From NCBI RefSeq assembly GCF_026745355.1, contig NC_079202.1:10279487-10343486 (forward strand): a stretch of DNA of 64,000 nucleotides. Direction: 5' to 3'. The notes under the pieces were generated by a model. It made no database searches. It had not been told where the DNA came from and worked only from the letters and a program-made list of their open reading frames with translations. Positions 54,394 through 64,000 of the stretch are shown piece by piece. Each line of letters begins with the position of its first letter. Within the stretch, counting starts at the first letter, position 1. Source of the DNA: Beta vulgaris subsp. vulgaris. Taxonomy: Eukaryota; Streptophyta; Magnoliopsida; Caryophyllales; Amaranthaceae. Made by a program: the position numbers and the translations under genes.

Positions 54394-54763
54394 TGCAAGG
54401 CACCAAGACAGACCTCTTGTCTTATCTTCACATGTGAGAAAGGCAGCCAAAGGCACCTACGTCGGAATAAATTTTTATGTTAGAGTTGGTTACAATAACT
54501 AAGGGTCAAAAGTCTTTCTTCCAGATTTTAGGTAGTGGAGTAAGTGAATCTAGCCACTAAATAAAAGGGAAGATAATGTGAAGAGGAGATCAGTCAGATA
54601 TTTGTAGAGGGAGAAATACAATGGGAGAGTTTCTCAACCTCTAGAGAGAATGAGGGTTGTAATTTGTATATTTACAGCAAATTTCTCCATACAACTTACT
54701 ATCTTAGCTATTTTCTTTGCATTTACTTACTTGATTGAGTTAACTATACTGAATTTATAGGAA
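54394..54763 (+). repeat. 5' LTR of the old chromovirus
   Basis: From TGCAAGGCACCAAGA to about TTTATAGGAA. Shares many words with the copy at 60845 (ACTAAGGGT, GTGGAGTAAG, TTAGCTATTTTCTTTGCATT) at clearly lower identity than the young element's LTRs. Confidence 0.75.
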
Positions 54764-54775
54764 TGGCATTAGGGC
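54764..54775 (+). other. Decayed primer binding site
   Basis: TGGCATTAGGGC matches TGGTATCAGAGC at 9 of 12 positions, at the LTR edge. Confidence 0.65.
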
Positions 54776-57665
54776 ACTCAATCCGAGCAAGTATGGCACC
54801 ACCCACTAACTAGAAGAGGATGAGCAGCTGGAACAGGGATTCTCTGGCCTGCAAATGACCATTGCTGGCCACAGATGTCAATCAACCCACCAAAGGGATG
54901 CTGCGAGTGTTGATCGAGCAACTGACCACCCACTTGGAGTAAGCTACCCATAATTTGGTGGGGCATATTGGCCGATTGCGAGAGAATCAAGACATGGCTA
55001 TGGCTATGATGAAAAATGACCAAGAAAGATTTCAGAGTGAGATCAGATTCACCATATAGGCACTAACAACGACAGTGGTCAAAAACCAATTGAAAGACGT
55101 GAAGAAAGTATTTGGTCAAAATCTAAAGAGCCAAGGGAGAGGAAATAACAATTAGGAAGGGTACAAGTCCAAAAGAGCCAGCAGTGGTGGTAGTGATGGT
55201 GGTTTTGTTAGCCGATTTCTGGGTGAACAGAGTGGTGGTGGAAAAATGGGTCACTGGCGGTTCAAGAGCTATCAACCCTTAACAGGGTGAACATGGACAG
55301 GTGGATAGAGGTTCTTTAGGTTCTATCGGATAGGCAAAGAAGAGAAATCCAAAGTTGTACTAGTAGTACGTGATGGTGACAGGCAGCCACCTGTGTGGCG
55401 GTGGGCAGACATTAAGGATGTGTTGCTAAACCAATTCCGATTATTGGGATCATTGCATGAGCAATAGTTAGTCCACCACCAATCTGGAACAATGGTGGAC
55501 TACCGCGCCACCTGCTTAGCTCGGTTGACTTAAGTGCCCGAAGAGAATGCAAGGGCCAATTCTTGAAGGGGTTTAAAGAAGCGGTGCATGTGAAGGTAAG
55601 ATTGCTAAAGCCAACATCATTAGATCATGCCATGGAGTTGCATTACAGGTAGAAGAAAAGATGTGCTTTGGCCAGGCGGGAAGTTATGGACCAGGACCAA
55701 ATTGCTTGAGAGGTATTTGAGCTTACTCAACCTACTCCGGTTCATATTCTTCGCATAAAAGCTCATCCTATTCATATTCAAGCCCAAACTCAATGTCAAG
55801 TAACCACCATAGCAATTGGTGGGTTCCGGTGGCATAGTCGATGGAAGAAACAAGGAGACTTTGTGAAAAGGAGCTGCAAATGAAAAGAGAAAAGAGACTT
55901 TGTTTTAGATGTGATGACTTGTGGTCAATCGGTCACAAATGCAAGAAGGAATTTAGAGTTCTCTTAGCCCAAGAAGAAGAGGTGGAGCTTGAAAGAAGAG
56001 AGGAACCAAACACAAAACATTGAAGCCATCCACCTAAAATTTGCCTTCACCTCTATGATGAGAATCATAAGTCCCAAAAGGCCAAAATTCACAAAATGCT
56101 AAGCCCCGTGAACAATCACCAGGTAATTGTGATGATTGACCAGCCATAATTTTGTTTCCACCCAAAGTTGTCACACACTTGAGTATACCTATAACACCAG
56201 CCACGTCCTTTTGGTGTTTCCTTGGGGACAAGGGAGACTGTTCAAAGTAATGGCGAGTGCAAGGGGGTGGCCTTGCAACTGCAAGGACTGACTGTAATAG
56301 AAGATTTCTTATACTTACCCTTAGGGACTGGCATTCGGTGGATCGAAAAATTGGGCACTATGTCTGCAAACTGCAAGAAACATACCCTGAAATTTCATGT
56401 TGGGAAAGACAGTCACCCTAAGAGGAGATCCATCCTTGGACAGGTCATTAATCTCCTTGAAGGATATGTTCAGAAAGTTAAGAAAGGGAGGTGGGTTTTA
56501 TAGGTGGAATTTAATAATTTGGAAGGGCGTGAGCATACTAACAAGGAAGAGGACTTCTTAATGACTGCACCTACATGCCAGATGGCTTGCCACCTTCTAG
56601 GGGCATGAGCTCTACATCATTCTAAAAGAGGGCACTGACCCCATATGTGAGGCCTTATAGGTACCCTGAATTCAAAAAGGATGAGATGGAAAGGTTGATA
56701 CAAGATATGCTCAAGGCTCGAATTATCCAGCTCTCAAGAAGCCCATCTTCCAGCACATATAAAAAAAGGGGGGGGGGGGGGGAATGGCTCTTGGAGATTG
56801 TGTTCACTCCAGGGCATTAAACAAGACCACTCTTTTTCACAAGTACCCCATCCTTATAATTGTAGAGTTACCGGATGAATTAGAGGGGACTATCATCTTT
56901 TCCAAGCTTGATTTTCAGTCAGGTTATCATCACATCAGGTTGAACGCTGAAGATGTTCCGAAAACTGCTTGTACGACGCGAGAACGCCACTATGAGGTCT
57001 TTGTGATGCATTTTGGCGTCATTGATGCAACATCCACTTTTCAAGCCCTAATGAATGAGTTGTTCAGGCTTCAGTTTCGCAACTTTGGTTTGGTATTATT
57101 TGATGATATACGTGTATAGCATCAGCAAGGAGCACCACGTGCAGCACCTCCAGATGGTATTAAGTTTGCTACAGCACATCAGCTGTTTGCAAATGGTAAA
57201 CAAAATGTGCCTTTGTTTTGAGTGAGGTAGCCTACTTAGGGCATATATTTATGGAAAAGGAGTGACAGTTGATACGACTAAGGTACGCCATGATGGAATG
57301 GCTACTTCCACAGAATCTCAATTAGAGATCAGAGGGTTTCTTGTCTTAACTGGTTATATTAGGAAGTTCATAAGAGAGTATGCTCAGATTGCTCAACCTC
57401 TCACTCATCAGTTCAAAAAAGAATAATTTTGGATTGACATCAAAGGCCACTGAAGCATTGAAGTCACTCAAGGCAGGTCATGTTTGGATCTTATTAGCCT
57501 GCCTAATTTCCATAAATCCTTTACTCTTAGGAGTTAGGACTGATGCCACATGATTTGGACTAGGAATTGTCCATTTAAAAGAGTGTCATAGCCTTCTTTA
57601 GCAAGCTCTTGGGACCTAGGGCCAGATTGAAATCGATATACGAAAAGGAGTTGATGGCTTCAAGT

Positions 57666-58195
57666 ATAAAAACTCGGCCTTTCCGTCACGTATCGACCGT
57701 TATGTAACGGAATTATAACTTCTGTTCCACGAAATGTTGTTATGTAACACTGCGGTAAAAATCACGGCCTTCTCGCATCGATGTTCTTTATTAATGCTAA
57801 TTGCCATGTTAGAATTTTTTTTCTCATCATGTCCTTTACTTGTCAAAATTGGCCAAAAGGCCCAAAACAGAGAAAGGGAAAACACACATTGCAGCTACAA
57901 GAATATGATGTGCACACCAAAGATGGGAGAAGAACATGACGTAGCTCTCATGTTGTGGGTAATGTTACTAATGTATATGAGTGAGTGTAATTTATATAAA
58001 TGAAAAGATAAAACTTATAAAATGCAAAGTTCAGGTTTATTCTATTATTGTGATTTTTTAAGAAAAATTCATGCTATGTCCACTGTGATCTATTCCATTC
58101 CTCTGTTACAAATCGCGTCCGCATCTTCGCAAGTCGCAACTGATACCGCAAACGCGACCGCATCCGCGATTTTCTTACTTTAGCTGTCCAAAAGT
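57666..58195 (-). repeat. Unclassified repeat family 'TAACGG', inverted copy inside the chromovirus RNase H
   Basis: Interrupts the RNase H region of the old chromovirus. Its reverse complement aligns with 59645-60090: shared blocks include GCGAGAAG, GTGATTTT, AACAGATTTCG-like sequence and CCGTTACA(T/G)AACGG at one end, and GCGGTCGCGTTTGCGG-like CG-rich sequence at the other. No coding. Confidence 0.65.
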
Positions 58196-58705
58196 GGAAA
58201 AATTACTTTTTCGGAACAAAATTTCAGATTAAAGTAACGAACATCATTAGGTTCTTTATGGAACAAAAGGAGGTGGGCACGTATTACCAAATGGATTAGC
58301 AAGCTCATGCAATTCAATTTTGAAATTCTTTACAAGCCTGGGGCCTCCAACATAGTTGGAGATGTTTTGTTCATATTTACTCCAGAATGTGGAGGCATGG
58401 ATCCTTAAGTAACTTTTTGTGGGGGAAATTAGGATGACCTGCAACTTCTCTAATCCCTTCATCAAACATAATCCTAAGATAATTTGGCTGAAAGGGAAGT
58501 CCTAAGGTTACATCCTGGATCGAAGAATCCTTATATACAAAGGCAGAAAAGTCACACCCAAAGATTTCACCTCCACCCAATGAAAAGGAGTCATGGTTAT
58601 AGTGATAGTGGTGCTTTATAGACTCCCAAAGTACGCCCATTTCCTAGGCCTTAAACAGCCTTTATGGCTCATTCTGTAACTTTGGTGTTCCTTCAAGAGG
58701 TGGTC

Positions 58706-58963
58706 TGTAGTGAACCAATCTAGGGAGATGGGTACTTTTGGTATTGCATAATTAGTTAGTAGCTTGAGAAATAAGTTAGAGGGTTAGAAGGGAAAAACTC
58801 TATAAATAGAGGAAATTAGGGAGAAAGAGGATATCGGTGAGCTCTTAGTAGTTCAAGGGGAGAGAACAAGCCTCTCGAAAGCTTGTAATTATCATTTTAT
58901 TTTACTGTTTTTTTTCCAGAAATTATCAATAAAAGTTTATCTTAGTTATGTCAGTTCATTACA
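58706..58963 (+). mobile_element. 258-bp solo LTR with TSD TGGTC
   Basis: TGTAGTGAACC...GTTCATTACA, flanked by TGGTC at 58701-58705 and 58964-58968. Integrase sequence of the old chromovirus continues on both sides. A TATA box (CTATAAATAG, about 58800) and an AATAAA-like site near the end (CAATAAAAG) fit an LTR. Not the LTR of the host element. Confidence 0.9.
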
Positions 58964-59244
58964 TGGTCAACCTACATGGCTTTCGTTCCATCATTATTCC
59001 TTAGCATTTTGATGGCCACAAAGAAGTGGTCAAAAAAAGCACACAAACCTATATGAGGTGTTTCATTTAAAATCAACCTAAGACTTAAGTTGGTTGCTTA
59101 CACTGGCCCCTGGCTGAGTACTGGTATCAAACCTCCACGGCTCCACCCATACCTCCAAACTGCAACCCTTTTTAGGCTATATATGGAAGAGACACCCCCC
59201 CCCCCACTTGATTAGATTTGAAAGAGGCAGTACTACTGTCCAGG

Positions 59245-60090
59245 GAAAAGAATGCGGACGGGTTCGTGTTCACGGTAACTGATGTGTTGTCACGGTAACA
59301 GGTGTAATGGAACAGATTGCGTCCTTCGTGGCATGATTCTTTTTTTTTGAAAATAACATCACTTCAATTTAAGCTTGTATTTGCATTTTATTAGTATGGC
59401 AACTATATTTACAACATGATATGCCCAAAACTAAATATAATTATACTATATGTTATAGATTTGATGAATAAAAAATTATTCTAATTGCTTGTTTATTAAT
59501 TAATAACATTAAAAATTATCTTTTAATATAATAGTATTGCAACACGCTTCCCCCTCCCAAACCCTCCCGGCACCCCCACACATGGATTTTCAACCTTATA
59601 TCTTGAGTTGACTGATACACAGAGGTTAAATACAACACACCTCCCCTAGGAAAAAGAAATGCGGTCACAGTCGTGTTCGCAGGAACGGTCGCATTGTCGC
59701 GGGAAATGGCTTGTAACTGGGAAATAGAATATTTTGCGGCCGACGCGGCGTGAATTTAGAAAAAAATCACATTCATATGTTCTAACCTTATTTGCGTTGT
59801 TTTAGTTTATGAAGCATTATTACAACATAATATAATCAAATCTATCATAAATCATGTTTCATGAGCTATGTAATTAAATCGTAAAATATTTTTGGCCAAT
59901 GTTTGAAAAGAACGGATGTAACGAGGATAAAAGTGTTCTAACGTGGCAAGTTCGCGTTACAGAACGGACAACGCGGCGAGAAGTATGTGATTTTCATTAT
60001 GGCGTTCTATAACAAGATTTCGCAGAACAGCAAATCCCAAAATCCGTTACAGAACGGCCGTTTTGTAACGGAATGGGAGAGTTTTAATTC
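59245..60090 (+). repeat. Unclassified repeat family 'TAACGG', direct copies inside the chromovirus integrase
   Basis: A partial copy at 59245-59450 (AATGCGGACGGGTTCGTG) is followed by a fuller one at 59645-60090 (AATGCGGTCACAGTCGTG...CCGTTTTGTAACGG). Both start with the same CG-rich block. The second ends in a palindromic CCGTTACAGAACGG segment. Related, inverted, to 57666-58195. Chromovirus sequence resumes only at about 60595, and part of integrase is missing. Confidence 0.65.
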
Positions 60091-60844
60091 CATGCGCCTC
60101 CCTTCCACCCCATCCTGACACGCTTTTTAGATTTTTTGAAAAAAGTCAAGAACCTTTTATCTTGACTTGACTCAACACCCAACTAGAGAGAGAGAGAAAG
60201 ATAAAAGCAGTACCAGCCACCACCAGCTAACCAATTACTCACAAAAATTCGAAGATATGGAAAGCAACCTACAAAGTATAGGAGAGAGATTATAGTTGAA
60301 GCATAATTCCAAGATAATTTCATGGAGAAAAGTAAAGAAAACCTATTATTCTGGTATGTTTCCCCTCCCCTCATCAAGAAAATTGCATCAAATTCTAAGA
60401 GATCTACTATTTTAGCCTTAATCAGACGAATCGGCTATTCAATCTTTTCATAGATGAAAACACGGCCGCTGCCCGTTCAGCAACGGCTGATGCAGCGAGT
60501 TTGATGTAATTTTCATAATGCCACTATACAATGCCATACAAACTACTAAATCCACCTTTCATAATCTAGATGGCATAAAAACTACTAAAATCCACCTAGT
60601 GTTTCATGTGTCCTTGCTCAAACTTGTTGTGCCAGTACGTGCCAGAAAGCTTTTGTGTTCCTACTCTACCTTCTGTACTCACCGCTGAATTGACCATAGA
60701 GAAAAAACCTGAATCTGGTTGACATCCGTAGTGGAAGTGGTTGTGAAATGGAAAGAAATGCCTAGTATTGAAGCTACTTGGGAAGGTTAAGAGGTCAGGT
60801 CCCTTCTCTAAACATTGAGGACAAGGTGGCAAACTGGGTGGGCA

Positions 60845-61248
60845 CGCAAGGCACCAAGATGACCCTTATTTTACGTACATACGCAAGAAAGACAGCTAAA
60901 GGCTAAAGGCACCTTAGATGAAGCATCTACATGGCACACCTCACACAAGTCAGACAGAATAATTTGTTATGTCAAAATTGGTTAGGATCACTAAGGGTAA
61001 GTCATTCCTTTGCAACAGTTAGTGGAGTAAGGGAGAAGGCATCTCGCAGATAAATGAAAGGGAGGGTAATGCAATGAGATCCTTCTGAAATCTGTAGAGA
61101 GAGAAACATAATAGGGGAGTCTTTCATCCTCTGGAAAGAATGGAGGTTATAATGGGTGCATTCATAGTGATTTAATGAATAAAATTTAATATTTTAGCTA
61201 TTTTCTTTGCATTTACTTGATTGAGTTAAGTTTACTGAGTTCATAGCA
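60845..61248 (+). repeat. 3' LTR of the old chromovirus
   Basis: From CGCAAGGCACCAAGA (TG changed to CG) to about TTCATAGCA. It directly follows the chromodomain frame, as in the young element. Confidence 0.75.
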
Positions 61249-61878
61249 GCCTGCTTTCAGGGAGCAAAAGCAGCCGAGCAGGTCCCCAACCTATTGACAA
61301 TGAAAGCCAAAGAGCAAGCTTAATCCATAATTTGTACTCCCTCCGACCATCAAAGATTGCCCCACTTTTTATTTTGGAGATTCCCTGAAACATTGCTACA
61401 TTTCTTTTCATATGTAACATTTTGCCAAGATAATTTCCAAAAAGATTTTTGAAAGCTTTGTAGAAGCTATAGCACCATCAAAGTTCATTTCATATTGATC
61501 TGGAATTTTTCAATCAAACAATTTCCATCTAAATATCATTGTCTAGAATTGCCATAACAGCACAGCTGCATTTGCAAAAATTAAGCAAATTTGAAGGATG
61601 CTTATGCATTGTCAAAGAAGACCACTAAAGTTACAAAATGGAACTCGTCTCTTTCCCCACCCACCAAAGTTCTCTACGATTGTTCCAAAATGGATATCTT
61701 AAGAAACAAAGATTTAAAGCTCCTGAGCATATTTATTCTACAGATGAGAATGGAGTCTTATCTAAGATACATGCAACAACTTGGTAATGCCAAAAAGTAA
61801 AATTCACCCTACAAGGTTAAGAATTAACACCAAGAGTGCTAGCAATTTTGCAGGGGGAACATAGGTCAAGCATAAACA
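61249..61878. other. Non-genic stretch with a Stowaway-type left end
   Basis: CTCCCTCCGACCATCAAAG at 61337 after TA looks like a Stowaway start; no partner end found. Searched on - for upstream P4H exons, none seen. Confidence 0.4.
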
Positions 61879-62577
61879 CACAAATACAAGGTGCTTAAAG
61901 GGTAAATAATAATATAGATTCTCCTCTTCTTTCAATTAGCAACTTCGATTAAATAGTAGCTCCTCCGATAATGTGAACCTTTAACTTAGTTTATTAGTTG
62001 CACATTATTCCTCACAACATTAAGCACACTTAAGTCTAATTAGGTATCATTAGCTATTTCTATCAGTCCTTAGCTTTCTCTCATAAAAGTTTTCCCTAAA
62101 TTCAAAATTCTCTCCTACACACAAATACAAGGTGTTTAAAGGGTAAATATAGATTCTCCTCTTCTTTCCATTAGCAACTTCAATTACATAATAGCTCCTT
62201 CGATAATGTGAACCCTTAACTTAGTTCATTAGTTGCACATTATTCCTCACAACATTAAGCATACTTAACTCTAATTAGGTATCATTAGTTATTTATATCT
62301 GTCCTTAGCTTTCTTTCATAAAAGTTTCCCTAAATTCAAAATTCTCTCCCACACACAAATACAAGGTGTTTAAAGGATAAATATAGATTCTCCTCTTCCT
62401 TCCATTAGCAACTTCAATTACATAGTAGCTCCTTCGATAATGTGAACCGTTAACTTAGTTCATTAATTGCGCATTATTCTTTACAACATTAAGCACACTT
62501 AGATCATTAGTTATATCTATCTGTCCTTAGCATTCTATCATAAAAGTTTCCCCTAAATTCAAAATTCTCTCCTACTG
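61879..62577. repeat. Tandem repeat, unit about 234-241 bp, three copies
   Basis: Copies start CACAAATACAAGGTG(C/T)TTAAAGG at 61879, 62120 and 62354, and each contains ATAATGTGAACC and TAAATTCAAAATTCTCTCC. The third copy lacks a block near 62505 (GTCTAATTAGGTATC). Non-coding. Confidence 0.95.
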
Positions 62578-63048
62578 GCCTTAAGATAGAGGCTTTACAA
62601 AAGCAACTAAATAATCAACCAAAGCATATTCCTACAGAAACTTAGTAAAATCCACGCAATATTAACCTCCCATAATATATTAACCAATATATTGGGTAGG
62701 TCTCTCTATAGTCTCTCCAAGCAACAGACAAATTGCCAGTACTTTTCACAACAAACCAGTCCTTGGACAAACTACAGAAAATATACCGTAGCTCCAAGCA
62801 AAAGACCAACAAACCAATCCTCGAACAGGCTATACTAAATACGTTGTCTGAGTTTAAAATTGAAAACACAGGCAAATGCCCGACACCCCTCATCTGGGCC
62901 TTCGGATGCTCTGCTACATTGAGACAAAATACTCAATATGTGTTGCCCCTCTCAAGAATCACCTTGTTCGGGACAAAAGTCCATGTTGATCATTTTGGAT
63001 AACAGCAAGTTGAATTATTATTAATGTTTTCTTCTTGAAAGATACTTA
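62578..63048. other. Non-genic stretch
   Basis: AT-rich. ORFs here show no recognisable domain and no splice context for P4H. Confidence 0.4.
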
Positions 63049-63350
63049 CTCCGTCTCAGAAAGATCTGAACACTTGTTAGGACACGTATTTTAAGGTGAT
63101 AAGTTGTAGTGTGGTTATCAAATGTTATTCTATTTAAGTAGATGTGATAGGAGTTTGTGAGGTTTTTTTTTTTTACTGAAGGAGAGAAAGTTGGTGACTT
63201 TTTATTAATAAAAGGTAAAGTGTGGGCTAAAGGAGTATAAAACAAATAATATATATTAATAGTGGACCATGCCAAAAATGAAAGTGTTCAAACTAATTTG
63301 GGAAAAACATTAGAGGAAAGTGTTCAAACACTATTCTGGAACAGAAGGAG
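63049..63350. mobile_element. Stowaway MITE, 302 bp
   Basis: CTCCGTCTCAGAAAGATCTG and inverted CTCCTTCTGTTCCAGAATAG, with TA on both sides (63047-63048 and 63351-63352). The facing words AGATCTGAACACTT and AGTGTTCAAAC extend the inverted match. Confidence 0.8.
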
Positions 63351-63563
63351 TAACAAATTTGCATCGGCCATGTCATCAACTTCTTTCTCAAATGCATCAT
63401 CATCTTTATTTCACCATCAAAGTCTTCAATCAAACTTTTTCCAATTGAAAAGTTCATTTGGCCATCAAAGTGCCAAACTTGAAACCTCAAATATTCACCA
63501 ATTGTTTTTCCCTCCAATACTTGTATTCACCATTTCTCTAAACGGCCCAAAGATTTCAACTTA

Positions 63564-63906
63564 GGGCGTGTTCCACGCAGCTTTTGAGGTAGCTTTTAAG
63601 TAGCTTTTAGCTTCTGTAAGATTATTTTAGTGTTTGGCGAAGTAGCTTGTAGAGGTAGCTTTTAGCTTTTGAGTAGCTTTTGCCAAAAGCTATGATTATT
63701 AGCTTTTGAGTAGCTTTTGTCAAAAGATACTATTTTTGCATATTATTTGCATATCAAAATTTTGCCAGCAGCTATTTTTACCGAACACTTCTACTTACAA
63801 AGCTCCCAGCTCACAGCTGAAAGCTCCGAGCTCACAGCTGAAAGCTAAAAGCTCACAGCTGAAAGCTAAAAGCTCACACCTAACACCTAAATTTGTCGGA
63901 AAGGCC
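63564..63906. mobile_element. PIF-like MITE built of AGCTTTT repeats
   Basis: TTA flanks (63561-63563 and 63907-63909). The ends GGGCGTGTTCCACG and, inverted, GGGCCTTTCCGAC are imperfect. The left half is made of (T)AGCTTTTGAGTAGCTTTT words and the right half of AAAGCTCACAGCTGAAAGCT words, so the halves can pair. Confidence 0.6.
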
Positions 63907-64000
63907 CTTAGGGATCAAAAAACCACACACACACAAAAACACATGGTATTCAAAAGGGAATGTTAGATTACCCACCTCTTCTTATTAAAAACATAAATTA

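Larger units (their letters stand above)
54797..60845 (+). pseudogene. Chromovirus gag-pol relic
   Basis: Starts MAPPT (54797), like the young element. Later come the coiled-coil-like part (RLRENQDMAMAMMKNDQERF, about 54970), the zinc knuckle LCFRCDDLWSIGHKCKKE (about 55900), the RT part (IIFSKLDFQSGYHHIRLN; LVLFDDIRV; 56890-57115), the RNase H end (KWISKLMQFNFEILYKPGAS, about 58290), integrase (LPKYAHF-like and PFMAHSVTLVFLQEVV to 58705, then LHGFRSIII after the solo LTR), IRFERGSTTVQ (about 59205) and the chromodomain VEVVVKWKEMPSIEATWE (about 60735-60790), running up to the 3' LTR. Dozens of stops and frameshifts. The catalytic protease and integrase regions are partly lost. Confidence 0.85.
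54394..61248 (+). mobile_element. Old, broken chromovirus with both LTRs, enlarged by insertions
   Basis: Two diverged LTR copies (54394-54763 and 60845-61248) bracket a decayed gag-pol relic in the same order as the young element at 33218: gag, zinc knuckle, RT, RNase H end, integrase, chromodomain. Inserted inside are a 258-bp solo LTR and copies of an unclassified repeat. No target duplication was seen. It lies upstream of the P4H exons, in opposite orientation to P4H. Confidence 0.85.

Noticed and set aside
62733..63002. 89-codon ORF on +
   Set aside because: No recognised domain, AT-rich context, and no splice or promoter context; not supported as a gene.

Overview
The window looks like repeat-rich nuclear DNA of a eudicot plant. 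It holds spliced host genes with plant-type introns, and most of the rest is transposable elements of plant families (chromovirus, Tat and copia LTR retrotransposons, an L1-type LINE, hAT, CACTA, Mutator, PIF/Harbinger, Stowaway, Helitron, SINE). A Caryophyllales origin is only an impression from repeat style. No rRNA, tRNA gene or CRISPR was seen.

Two host genes are recognisable, both lacking their N-terminal exons here. On + , ten exons between 31711 and 41939 encode about 375 C-terminal residues of ribophorin II (RPN2), a subunit of the oligosaccharyltransferase. On - , five exons between 51442 and 53572 encode the catalytic part of a prolyl 4-hydroxylase (P4H). They converge tail to tail. 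Both act in the secretory pathway, but nothing in the sequence shows a functional link. Each has a chromovirus on its 5' side: a young one inside an RPN2 intron (33218-38792), and an old broken one upstream of the first P4H exon seen (54394-61248).

Left part. 1-4805 is the 3' part of a Tat-like LTR retrotransposon whose tail carries an antisense, intron-containing gene with a PF04195-like domain. 5820-8090 is a copia pol relic. 8135-20690 is one LINE split by two insertions. The second is a deep nest: a hAT-type element (TSD GTGTAATG) holds a 5.6-kb LTR inside its own left terminal repeat (TSD TGGCC) and a CACTA element (TSD CAC). The LTR holds three Stowaway MITEs.

Middle part. 21-31 kb is mostly small elements: two PIF-type MITEs, a Mutator-type element that has captured a class III peroxidase exon (25405-26596, 9-bp TSD), a Helitron inserted in a MITE, and a SINE. 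42.2-45.6 kb is a mosaic of a copia 5' end and an antisense Tat pol fragment, with another MITE.

Right part. 46-50 kb has a long PIF MITE with TCTGA arrays, a second Mutator-type element with long inverted repeats and a minimal Helitron. 54-61 kb is the old chromovirus, with a 258-bp solo LTR and two insertions of an unclassified repeat family. 61.9-64 kb has a tandem repeat of about 240 bp and two MITEs.

All calls come from reading the sequence by eye. Family names rest on motifs and terminal signatures, not on database searches.
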